Shown here piece by piece: positions 16,564 through 21,965 of a DNA stretch of 34,453 bases (within the stretch, counting starts at the first letter, position 1; every line of letters begins with the position of its first letter). Position numbers and translations under genes: made by a program. Source of the stretch: JAGWAC01 sp038046265. GTDB taxonomy: Archaea; Nanobdellota; Nanobdellia; SCGC-AAA011-G17; JACPIM01. The stretch spans positions 1 to 34,453 of the forward strand of contig JBBSWN010000025.1 in assembly GCA_038046265.1 (NCBI GenBank), in the 5' to 3' direction. A model generated the notes under the pieces. That model saw only the letters and a list, made by a program, of their open reading frames with translations, was not told where the DNA came from and searched no databases.

Positions 16564-16820
16564 TTAGTCTATAATTTCATGTATTTCTTTTATTTTTCTT
16601 GGATTAAGGCTCACATGAAATTCTCCTGTTTTTATTTCTTTTAATATCAAACCTTCGTTAATGCATTCTTGCCATTCTTTTAATACTAACTTATATATTT
16701 CTGGTTTTAAATTTTTAATGCCCCTAAGACAGTTCTTTTCTTCTGTATGTTTACCACAATTCTTCTTTTCCTATATAGTCTTCTTAAAATGTCTTTAGTT
16801 TCTTCTGATAATTCTAACAT
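16564..16820 (-). pseudogene. Frameshifted mini-gene with CGKH...C motif
   Basis: The ATG at 16818-16820, with GAGG just upstream, opens MLELSEETKDILRRLYRKRR and then hits a stop after 37 codons. A second frame continues without interruption as NCGKHTEEKNCLRGIKNLKP and on to KTGEFHVSLNPRKIKEIHEI before stopping 3 bp ahead of the winged-helix gene. Adding one A to the AAAA run near 16770 joins the two into one protein of about 85 residues. CGKH plus the nearby Cys may bind metal. The layout resembles small archaeal proteins I have seen without assigned function. It is either an assembly indel or a recent pseudogene. Confidence 0.62.
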
Positions 16821-16849
16821 ATTTCCTCTTTAAATAACTTTCTATTATT

Positions 16850-17410
16850 TTAGACAATCTGTCTATTTTTATAGATTATATAAAACCCTAATAATATAAC
16901 CAAAATAATTAAGCTGTAAAACAAAACAATTTCAAACTCAAATTCTTCTTCAATTTCAAACTCCAGTTCTTCTTTGTTTATTTCTTTAAACTCTAGTCTC
17001 TCCCGAAAACTATTTTCTTCAAGTTCTTCAGTATAATTGCTTGTAACAAAAAACTCAAACTTTATTCCTAATAAAGTGTCTAAATTTACCCCGCCCTCTT
17101 CTTTGTTAATCTCATTTACATAAATTCTTCCTAAATAATTTCCTTCTAAAGTCTCATAAGGAACATTTATCAAAATCTTGACTTCTTTCTCACTATTTCC
17201 ATTTACTTCTGTAATAAAGTCTGTAAAATTAAAAAATCCGTTCCCAGAAATATTATATCTTTTTAATTCATCCTCATTATTGTAAATAAAAAACTCTTTC
17301 TCTAATTCTTCATCATTGTTGATCACAACTTGAAAAACTCCCGGACTTACTCCAAATCCATGTACATTATACAAAAATAAAAGAAAAAAGAAAAAATAAG
17401 TTATTTTCAT
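16850..17410 (-). CDS. Secreted, C-terminally anchored beta-rich protein
   Basis: A 186-residue protein with a signal peptide (MKITYFFFFLLFLYNVHG), a beta-rich outer domain (about 20-135) and one C-terminal membrane helix (VLFYSLIILVILLGFYIIYK) before a short basic tail. GFGVSPGVFQVVINNDEELE at the mature start resembles archaeal proteins with Ig-like domains that start with a VSP motif. The stretch before the helix is very Glu-rich. It overlaps the upstream lamin-tail gene by 4 nt, so both are made together and probably work together on the cell surface. Confidence 0.75.
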   Translation of the reverse strand: MKITYFFFFLLFLYNVHGFGVSPGVFQVVINNDEELEKEFFIYNNEDELKRYNISGNGFFNFTDFITEVNGNSEKEVKILINVPYETLEGNYLGRIYVNEINKEEGGVNLDTLLGIKFEFFVTSNYTEELEENSFRERLEFKEINKEELEFEIEEEFEFEIVLFYSLIILVILLGFYIIYKNRQIV

Positions 17411-18669
17411 TTCTGTACACCAACTAAGTTCACGCTGCCTGCATAAACCCTGGGCTTTGTTTTTCCTGGAACATTCAGCTTAAATCCTAAGTCTTTCCAG
17501 TTTTCTGCTGTCAGATTAAATTCAAGTAACCTGGGCCTATAGTCTAGTTTTTTCCAGATTTCATTTCCATACTCTAGATTGCTTGCATTTATTCTTTCTT
17601 GTCCACTCTCTAAATCATTTCCATAAACCTCTAAGTCAACATTTACATTCCCTTGATTCAAGACCTTGATGTTTTCAGTCCCAGAAATCTTTCCAGGCTC
17701 AACTCTTCCAAAGCTTATTGACTTTTTGTCAAGTGCAATAGCCAGTAAACTGAGATACTCAAAATCAACTGTAACACTGTTTGTTTCATTTAAGCTGTCT
17801 AGAGCGCTTAAATTTAAAGTATACACTTCTGGTTTTCTGTAATACTCAATTTCCAAGTTTCCATTAAAAACTCCAGAAAAACTGTCAACATCATAAGCTT
17901 TGTTTAATGTAAACAAATTCCCGTTTAATTCTCCTGTAACTTTAGTAATGTTTCCTGCACCTAAAGTGGAATTTACTAGCAAGTTTACTGTAATTGTCTT
18001 GTTGCTGTTTACTTTCGGCCTTATTTGTACTCCATTGTCATTGCTGTCATCTGTTATATTAATTAAAGCTAAAAAAGGTCTTGACCCAGCCACTTCAACA
18101 TTTAAATCTAAAACACTTGTTCCTTCCTTCACAACATTCCCAAATCCAGGACTCCCACCCAAGATTTTGCTTTCTCTCCAGTTCTCAAACAAATTCCCTT
18201 TGTTTACATCTATTTTCTCAATGCTGAATCCATTTCCACTGCCGCCAAAAGAAGTATTGTATTCTAGAATTTCTAAGTATGTTCCATCTGTTAAATTTAT
18301 CTTATCTGCATCAGTCAAGCTAAAGTCTCCATCAAAAGCTCTGTAATTTTCATCTGATGAATCCCATACTCTGTCATTGTTCCCATAAACACTTTCAAAA
18401 CTGTCATTGTCAACATCACTTCCATCAATTAATTCTCTTGCTATTACAACAAATTCTCCTGGCAATATTGTAAAGTCATCAAAATTATTGCCATCTATCT
18501 TCCACAAGCTTAGATTAACATTTTCTTTCCCGTTATTGTACAATTCCACCCATTCTAAATCAGTGTCACTTGCTTTTGTCGGGCTGTACATTACTTCTGT
18601 CAAAACTACGTCTGCATAAACTGCTTTCACTAAAAACAAAAGCACCAACCAAAGAATTAATTTTTTCAC
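17407..18669 (-). CDS. Secreted lamin-tail-domain (LTD) protein
   Basis: A 420-residue exported protein. The signal peptide is MKKLILWLVLLFLVKAVYA. Mature residues 20-170 form a lamin-tail domain: VVLTEVMYSPTKASDTDLEW, VELYNNG, LSLWKIDG, LPGEFVVIAREL and SIEKIDVNKG. Ig-like beta domains follow (for example ISFGRVEPGKISGTENIKVL). No membrane helix is seen in it; its anchor is probably the next gene's product. The start is GTG at 18667-18669, preceded by GGGGGTGA about 5-12 nt upstream. LTD domains in prokaryotes are found in secreted or surface-bound proteins, often with nucleases; no nuclease motif is seen here. Confidence 0.85.
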   Translation of the reverse strand: MKKLILWLVLLFLVKAVYADVVLTEVMYSPTKASDTDLEWVELYNNGKENVNLSLWKIDGNNFDDFTILPGEFVVIARELIDGSDVDNDSFESVYGNNDRVWDSSDENYRAFDGDFSLTDADKINLTDGTYLEILEYNTSFGGSGNGFSIEKIDVNKGNLFENWRESKILGGSPGFGNVVKEGTSVLDLNVEVAGSRPFLALINITDDSNDNGVQIRPKVNSNKTITVNLLVNSTLGAGNITKVTGELNGNLFTLNKAYDVDSFSGVFNGNLEIEYYRKPEVYTLNLSALDSLNETNSVTVDFEYLSLLAIALDKKSISFGRVEPGKISGTENIKVLNQGNVNVDLEVYGNDLESGQERINASNLEYGNEIWKKLDYRPRLLEFNLTAENWKDLGFKLNVPGKTKPRVYAGSVNLVGVQK

Positions 18670-18873
18670 CCTCTCACCCCCAGTTTTAACTTTCTCAAAA
18701 ATTTATTTTGAGTAAAAAAGAAAATTTCAGAATTAGTTTAAAAACATTTGTATGCTTTAGCACTAACAAGTAATGAAAATCCGGAAGATTTCCGAAATTA
18801 AGAAAAGATTTCCGTTTTTATCGAAGAATCTTCAGGCAAATGTTTATATATTCTTTAAAATAATATTCACTTT
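18670..18873. promoter_or_regulatory. Divergent regulatory region with inverted and direct repeats
   Basis: The region between the LTD gene and the plus-strand membrane gene. It holds a perfect inverted repeat CGGAA-GAT-TTCCG (18782-18794), a direct repeat AAGATTTCCG at 18785-18794 and 18805-18814 (20 bp apart, two helical turns), and a second inverted repeat GAAGA-A-TCTTC (18823-18833). The TATA box GTTTATATATTC (18842-18853) is about 25 nt before the ATG at 18874. The repeats lie just upstream of that box, where an activator would bind. The regulator is unknown. Confidence 0.55.
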
Positions 18874-19212
18874 ATGAAAAAAAGAGAAGTAAAAAGAAGT
18901 GGATTTTCTTTGAGCCATGTTCCTAAATTAAATCCTTATCTATTGAAAAAAGTAAATGTTCAGGATTCAAGTTCATCACAAAACCCAGCACAAGTTAATC
19001 CTGGAGTTGCAAAATGGACTTTTGTTTTGTTGATGGTGGCAATATTCTTTGCCTTGTCATATAGAAATCCTTCATTAGAAACAGTAACATCATATTCAGT
19101 TGTTGACACTTCATCAATAAACCCGGGCCTTAACCTTGTAATTTTCCTAACTCTATTAGCTTTGGTGTTTTTCCTTACTTATGAAAAAAGAAAAGCTAAA
19201 AAATCTAAATAA
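18874..19212 (+). CDS. Two-helix membrane protein
   Basis: A 112-residue protein with a basic, Ser-rich cytosolic N-terminus (MKKREVKRSGFSLSHVPKLN), two hydrophobic helices (about 48-64, WTFVLLMVAIFFALSY, and 86-104, NLVIFLTLLALVFFLTY) and a Lys-rich end (EKRKAKKSK). A short outer loop (NPSLETVTSYSVVDTSS) joins them. No family was recognised. Its promoter has the repeat set described at 18782-18833. It converges on the VanZ-like gene with an 8-bp overlap. Confidence 0.68.
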   Translation: MKKREVKRSGFSLSHVPKLNPYLLKKVNVQDSSSSQNPAQVNPGVAKWTFVLLMVAIFFALSYRNPSLETVTSYSVVDTSSINPGLNLVIFLTLLALVFFLTYEKRKAKKSK

Positions 19213-19558
19213 TCTTCTTTATTAAAAGAGTCATGCTTCCTAAAAAATTTGCAATTACATCACTAGAACTAAAAATCCTGTTAGGTACAAAAATCTGGTG
19301 TATTTCATCTGTAACTCCATAAATTATTGCAAACATTATAGCATAAAAAAATAATTTCTTGTTCAAAAATTTATTGTGCTTAAAGGCATTACAACTTAAA
19401 AATCCTAAAACACTGTACTCAATTACATGAAGTAATTTGTCCCTTAAATAAAACTCAGGAGTTTTCTCCAAAATTTCTATTTTAGGTAAAGAAGAAAAAT
19501 AAAATATAAAAAACATGTAAACAAATAATACTATCCAGCTAAAAATAACCTTGTCCAT
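19205..19558 (-). CDS. VanZ-like membrane protein
   Basis: A 117-residue membrane protein with the VanZ signature: YFSSLPK after the first helix, DKLLHVIEYSVLGFL, then AIIYGVTDEIHQIFVPNR and SSSDVIANFLGSM. Four hydrophobic helices fit the family. VanZ proteins were named from teicoplanin resistance, but most homologues have no proven role; this one is probably a general membrane protein. Its ATG overlaps the stop of the rhodanese gene by one base (TGATG), so translation is coupled. Confidence 0.88.
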   Translation of the reverse strand: MDKVIFSWIVLFVYMFFIFYFSSLPKIEILEKTPEFYLRDKLLHVIEYSVLGFLSCNAFKHNKFLNKKLFFYAIMFAIIYGVTDEIHQIFVPNRIFSSSDVIANFLGSMTLLIKKII

Positions 19559-19983
19559 CAGTATCTCTTTAAAGAAGGGTCAATCCTTGATGCCCAGGCA
19601 TTTATTCCACCTTCTAAATTTTTTACATTTTTAAAACCATTCTGCATTAAAAATCTTGCAGCATTCCCGCTCCTGTCTCCATGATGGCATATAATAACTA
19701 TTTCCTTGTTCTTGTCTAGTTTGCTTATTCCATCTTTTATCTCTCTCATTGGCATTAAAACAGAATTCTTTAAATTCACCATGCTGTACTCCCATTTTTC
19801 TCTAACATCTAAAATAACAAGGTCTTCTTTCTTGTCAATTTTTCTTTTTAAAGTTTCGCAGTCTATAACATCATTTTCTTTAACGGGATGCTGAACATAG
19901 TTGCAGTTGCTGCAGACTAATTCATTTAATCTGGGCACTAATCTCCCGCCGCAAATTCTGCATTGAAAACCAGTAAATTCCAT
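19558..19983 (-). CDS. Zinc-ribbon rhodanese (sulfurtransferase)
   Basis: A 141-residue fusion of an N-terminal zinc ribbon (CRICG, Cys8 and Cys11; CSNC, Cys24 and Cys27) to a rhodanese domain. The rhodanese part shows VILDVREKWEYSMVNLKNSV, MPMREI and the active-site loop ICHHGDRS with Cys99, then NLEGGINAWA. Rhodaneses carry persulfide sulfur on the active Cys. The zinc ribbon probably mediates protein or nucleic-acid contact; this pairing is uncommon. It is cytosolic and coupled to the VanZ-like gene. Confidence 0.9.
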   Translation of the reverse strand: MEFTGFQCRICGGRLVPRLNELVCSNCNYVQHPVKENDVIDCETLKRKIDKKEDLVILDVREKWEYSMVNLKNSVLMPMREIKDGISKLDKNKEIVIICHHGDRSGNAARFLMQNGFKNVKNLEGGINAWASRIDPSLKRY

Positions 19984-20067
19984 AAAATTCCTTTTCTTAT
20001 CTTAAATAAATAGTTTTCTATTTTTTGTTAAAATTTTAGGAGTTGATAAGAACTTAGGTTCTTATTT

Positions 20068-20355
20068 TTAATATTTTGTAAAGTCCATTCTTATTTTAAA
20101 TTTCTTTCTCTTGAAATGCTTGTAATATCCGTCAATTAAGTCTAGGCCGGCATACCCCCCTAAAAAACTCAGTTGTTTCATGAAACCAAAAACAATGCCG
20201 GAAAAAGCCCCAAAAGAAATAATCAAAATAACATAAAACCCAAATCTCCTGAAGTTAATTTTTCTTTTTAATTGCCATGATTTTATTAAGTCAACAACTA
20301 GCCTAGCTGCACCGCCTAAAATACCAAATAAGATAGCTCCTGTTAAATCATTCAT
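20068..20355 (-). CDS. Small membrane protein, tandem paralogue B
   Basis: A 95-residue membrane protein with hydrophobic segments at about 6-22, 41-58 and 64-75. It is a paralogue of the gene directly upstream: GILGGAARLVVDLIKSW here matches GVLGGLVRALYGFMKAV there, and LGGYAGLDLIDGYYK matches LAGYAGTDVLENVFK. The C-terminus is basic (KHFKRKKFKIRMDFTKY) and probably cytosolic. The layout (Gly-rich helices, GYAGxD) is slightly holin-like but no lysis genes are near. It overlaps the upstream paralogue by 4 nt, so a hetero-oligomer is likely. Confidence 0.68.
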   Translation of the reverse strand: MNDLTGAILFGILGGAARLVVDLIKSWQLKRKINFRRFGFYVILIISFGAFSGIVFGFMKQLSFLGGYAGLDLIDGYYKHFKRKKFKIRMDFTKY

Positions 20356-20624
20356 TTTCTAATAAACACGCTCCCCTCTAATGCTGCCTTGAAAACATTT
20401 TCAAGAACATCAGTCCCGGCATATCCAGCTAAAGCTGCTATTTTATAGTCAATGGTAAAAACGCTTCCTAAAATCCCCCCTATAATTCCAGCAGCAATAA
20501 CTGTTGTTAAAAAATAACCCATGCTTATCTTGTCATTTCTGTTTACTGCTTTCATAAAACCATATAAAGCTCTGACTAATCCTCCTAAAACACCAACTAA
20601 AATAAAATTAATCACCTCTAGCAT
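20352..20624 (-). CDS. Small membrane protein, tandem paralogue A
   Basis: A 90-residue membrane protein with Gly-rich helices: VINFILVGVLGGLVRALYGF (4-23), GYFLTTVIAAGIIGGILGSV (36-55) and IAALAGYAGTDVLENVFKAA (62-81). It shares the GxLGGxxR and GYAGxD blocks with its neighbour at 20068-20355, into which it overlaps by ATGA. The Gly spacing favours tight helix packing, as in small oligomeric membrane proteins. Function is unknown; a channel or scaffold role is speculative. Confidence 0.68.
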   Translation of the reverse strand: MLEVINFILVGVLGGLVRALYGFMKAVNRNDKISMGYFLTTVIAAGIIGGILGSVFTIDYKIAALAGYAGTDVLENVFKAALEGSVFIRK

Positions 20625-20660
20625 TGCATTAATTGTTAAATTTAGAATTTAATAACTTTT

Positions 20661-21125
20661 CTAGCTTAAAAAAGAGATTAAAATTTCATTAACCCAGCTT
20701 TCTTGATCAGTCTCTTCTGCTTCATTATGCAGAAAGTCTTTACTAGCAACAAATTTTTCTCCTAATAGCAAACACTCAGCAAAGTATCTTAATCCTTGTT
20801 CAACTCCTGGGAAAATATTTCCATAATAGGCTACTTTATGGCCATTAGTTTTTTCAGCATACAAAGGCCGTTCAATTATTAATACTCCCTTATTTGCAAA
20901 TGGTATATTCAAAATATCATAAGTCCCATTTTTAGAAAGCTCCCACCTGCCGCCTAGTTCTTCAACTATTTTTCTTAATTCTTTGCCTGATGGATACCCT
21001 ATATGTTTAACTTTTTTTAGAAACTCAGTTTCTTCTCTATTAAAAATTTCTTCTAAATCAGGAAACCTTATTCCATCTTCTATACCAAGAAATTCATCTC
21101 TCTTTTTTTTCAATAAAAATTTCAT
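20661..21125 (-). CDS. Hypothetical soluble protein
   Basis: A 154-residue protein of unknown family. It starts MKFLLKKKRDEFLGIEDGIR and continues with an alpha/beta pattern (IGYPSGKELRKIVEELGGRW, NKGVLIIERPLYAEK, FPGVEQGLRYFAECLLLGEK). It ends with an acidic helix (EAEETDQESWVNEILISFLS). There is no signal peptide or membrane helix. Minus-strand TATA-like ATTTATAATG lies about 25 nt upstream (about 21149-21158), close to the divergent tRNA-Arg gene. Confidence 0.6.
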   Translation of the reverse strand: MKFLLKKKRDEFLGIEDGIRFPDLEEIFNREETEFLKKVKHIGYPSGKELRKIVEELGGRWELSKNGTYDILNIPFANKGVLIIERPLYAEKTNGHKVAYYGNIFPGVEQGLRYFAECLLLGEKFVASKDFLHNEAEETDQESWVNEILISFLS

Positions 21126-21221
21126 CTTTTTTAAAAAGAAAATTTGACATTATAAATATTATGAAAAAGTTTAAAAGCCAGGAGATTGCCTAATTTCTTA
21201 TGGGCCTGTAGCGCAGCCTGG

Positions 21222-21241
21222 TGAATCAAAAATTCAGGTAA
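21222..21241 (+). other. tRNA-Arg intron 1 (20 nt, D loop, after G19)
   Basis: The central BHB helix is GCCT (21216-21219) with AGGT (21236-21239), one pair being G-U. Bulges are GG|T (21220-21222) and AA|A (21240-21242). The intron hairpin is GAAT/ATTC with loop CAAAA. Cutting after the second base of each bulge restores a standard D loop. Confidence 0.88.
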
Positions 21242-21250
21242 ATAGCGCAT

Positions 21251-21274
21251 AGTATCATAAAAAGATACGTGTAA
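21251..21274 (+). other. tRNA-Arg intron 2 (24 nt, between positions 27 and 28)
   Basis: The central helix is GCGC (21245-21248, the 3' strand of the D stem) with GTGT (21269-21272), two G-U pairs. Bulges are AT|A (21249-21251) and AA|C (21273-21275). The intron hairpin is GTATC/GATAC with loop ATAAAAA. Excision brings T27 next to C28 and completes the anticodon stem. Confidence 0.87.
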
Positions 21275-21284
21275 CTGCCTTCTA

Positions 21285-21295
21285 ACTTTGAGGTT
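21285..21295 (+). other. tRNA-Arg intron 3 (11 nt, canonical 37/38)
   Basis: The central helix is CTTC (32-35, 21279-21282) with GAGG (21290-21293), one G-U pair. Bulges are TA|A (21283-21285) and TT|A (21294-21296). Only CTTT is left as the loop, so this is near the smallest intron a BHB can hold. Confidence 0.87.
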
Positions 21296-21331
21296 AGCAG
21301 AGGGTCCACGGTTCAAATCCGTGCAGGCCCG

Positions 21332-21669
21332 TTTTTCTCACTTCACTTTATCATTGCATCAATAAGAAGTTTTAAAAAAATTCAGAAAATTCTTGAGCTA
21401 CCACACATAAAAAGTGGTTAGAGAGTAATAAAGAAAAAAGAAAAGAGTTCATAAAAGCCTATAAACTAAAAAATCAGGCCTCAATAAGGCAAGAAGCCAG
21501 ATTAAATCATTGGAGAAAAAAACAAAAAAAGTTAACAGATAAATATCTTGAAAATGAAAGCTTTAATGCTTATAACCTTAATTTTTATCCATTCTCGCCC
21601 ACCTTTGACAACTTTAGAAGAAAGGAAAAGAATTTTAAATGGTGATATGTCGATTATAGATGGTTATAT
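21332..21669. other. Region between the two tRNA genes
   Basis: 338 bp without an intact gene. It starts with the T-run that ends tRNA-Arg. A stretch at 21397-21645 is open in one frame but has no start codon; it is listed separately as a probable gene remnant. TATA-like TTTTAAATGG (about 21632-21641) lies 30-38 nt before tRNA-Cys and may be its promoter. Confidence 0.6.
21397..21645 (+). pseudogene. Start-less ORF remnant between the tRNAs
   Basis: An 82-codon open stretch with no ATG, GTG or TTG. It reads through KKWLESNKEKRKEFIKAYKL and RQEARLNHWRKKQKKL to a stop at 21643-21645. The Lys/Glu/Tyr-rich repeats recall the linker helices of HNH-type endonucleases or mobile-element proteins, but no catalytic motif is present. 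An adjoining frame (KKIQKILELPHIK, about 21376-21414) could be its upstream part after a frameshift. Its place next to tRNA genes would fit decay of an integrated element. It may also be chance in AT-rich DNA. Confidence 0.35.
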
Positions 21670-21699
21670 GCACAGGTTCCGGAGCGGTTAACGGGACCG

Positions 21700-21721
21700 A
21701 TAATCAAAAAGATTAGTCCAG
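21700..21721 (+). other. tRNA-Cys intron 1 (22 nt, between positions 30 and 31)
   Basis: The central helix is GGAC (21694-21697) with GTCC (21716-21719), all Watson-Crick. Bulges are CG|A (21698-21700) and AG|C (21720-21722). The hairpin is TAATC/GATTA with loop AAAAA. Excision completes the 5' strand of the anticodon stem. Confidence 0.9.
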
Positions 21722-21728
21722 CCTGCAG

Positions 21729-21742
21729 TCTCTCTGGAAGTA
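21729..21742 (+). other. tRNA-Cys intron 2 (14 nt, canonical 37/38)
   Basis: The position is set by the need for loop CTGCAGA and stem GCGGT. Bulges are AG|T (21727-21729) and TA|A (21741-21743). The helix CTGC (21723-21726) with GAAG (21737-21740) has three pairs and one G-A mismatch, so the BHB is relaxed. The intron also holds CTGGA, which could pair with TCCAG of intron 1. Confidence 0.75.
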
Positions 21743-21750
21743 AGCGGTTA

Positions 21751-21779
21751 ATTTGTATAATCTTTTATATAAAGCCGAG
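21751..21779 (+). other. tRNA-Cys intron 3 (29 nt, variable loop 45/46)
   Basis: The central helix is CGGT (21745-21748) with GCCG (21774-21777), one G-U pair. Bulges are TA|A (21749-21751) and AG|T (21778-21780). The intron forms a 9-bp hairpin TTTGTATAA/TTATATAAA with loop TCTT. Excision leaves exactly five bases in the variable loop. Confidence 0.88.
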
Positions 21780-21820
21780 TTCGCAGGTTCGAATCCTGCC
21801 CTGTGCTTTTTTATTAAAAA

Positions 21821-21964
21821 TTACTCTGATAAAGAAAAAAACCAAATAAAAAGAAAAATCAAAACAACCAAAGCAAAAATATAAAGAAATTTCCTGAACT
21901 TGCTCTTAATAGCATATTCTGCTTCTCTTACCCATCTTTCTGTCATTTCTCTTTCTGTTTCCAT
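21821..21964 (-). CDS. 47-residue tail-anchored membrane peptide
   Basis: A small gene starting METEREMTERWVREAEYAIK, followed by a basic turn (SKFRKF) and one C-terminal membrane helix (LYIFALVVLIFLFIWFF), ending SLSE. The ATG lies one base after the stop of the VOC-family gene, so it is read from the same message and probably coupled. The charged helix plus tail anchor suggests a membrane-tethering or regulatory peptide. No family was recognised. Confidence 0.6.
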   Translation of the reverse strand: METEREMTERWVREAEYAIKSKFRKFLYIFALVVLIFLFIWFFSLSE

Positions 21965-21965
21965 T

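Larger units (their letters stand above)
21202..21331 (+). tRNA. tRNA-Arg(UCU) with three BHB introns
   Basis: The acceptor GGGCCTG (21202-21208) pairs fully with CAGGCCC (21324-21330); discriminator G is 21331. The T arm is CACGG-TTCAAAT-CCGTG (21307-21323) and the D stem GCGC (21211-21214, 21245-21248). Removing three introns (21222-21241, 21251-21274, 21285-21295) gives D loop AGCCTGGATA with the Arg identity base A20, a fully paired anticodon stem TCTGC/GCAGA and loop CTTCTAA with anticodon TCT. The mature length is 75 nt. Each intron folds into a complete 3-4-3 bulge-helix-bulge. TATA-like GTTTAAAAG (21169-21177) lies about 30 nt upstream, and GTTTTTCTC follows as a T-run terminator. Confidence 0.93.
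21670..21807 (+). tRNA. tRNA-Cys(GCA) with three BHB introns
   Basis: The acceptor GCACAGG (21670-21676) pairs fully with CCTGTGC (21800-21806); the discriminator is T (21807), as in all tRNA-Cys. The T arm is GCAGG-TTCGAAT-CCTGC (21783-21799). The D arm is CCG/CGG with loop GAGCGGTTAA. Removing 21700-21721, 21729-21742 and 21751-21779 gives the anticodon stem ACCGC/GCGGT, loop CTGCAGA with anticodon GCA, and a 5-nt variable loop TATTC. The mature length is 73 nt. Introns 1 and 3 have complete 3-4-3 BHB motifs; intron 2 has one mismatch. A T6 run ends the gene. Confidence 0.92.

Noticed and set aside
20068..20624. Phage holin pair
   Set aside because: Size and Gly-rich helices would fit, but no endolysin or phage gene is near; the neutral label of paralogous membrane proteins is safer.
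21131..21316. 61-codon minus-strand ORF over tRNA-Arg
   Set aside because: It lies across the antisense of a well-supported intron-containing tRNA gene; its protein has no coherent pattern.
21332..21669. Split or permuted tRNA halves between the two tRNAs
   Set aside because: Both tRNAs are complete in order once introns are removed, and no extra acceptor or T-arm halves were found between them.
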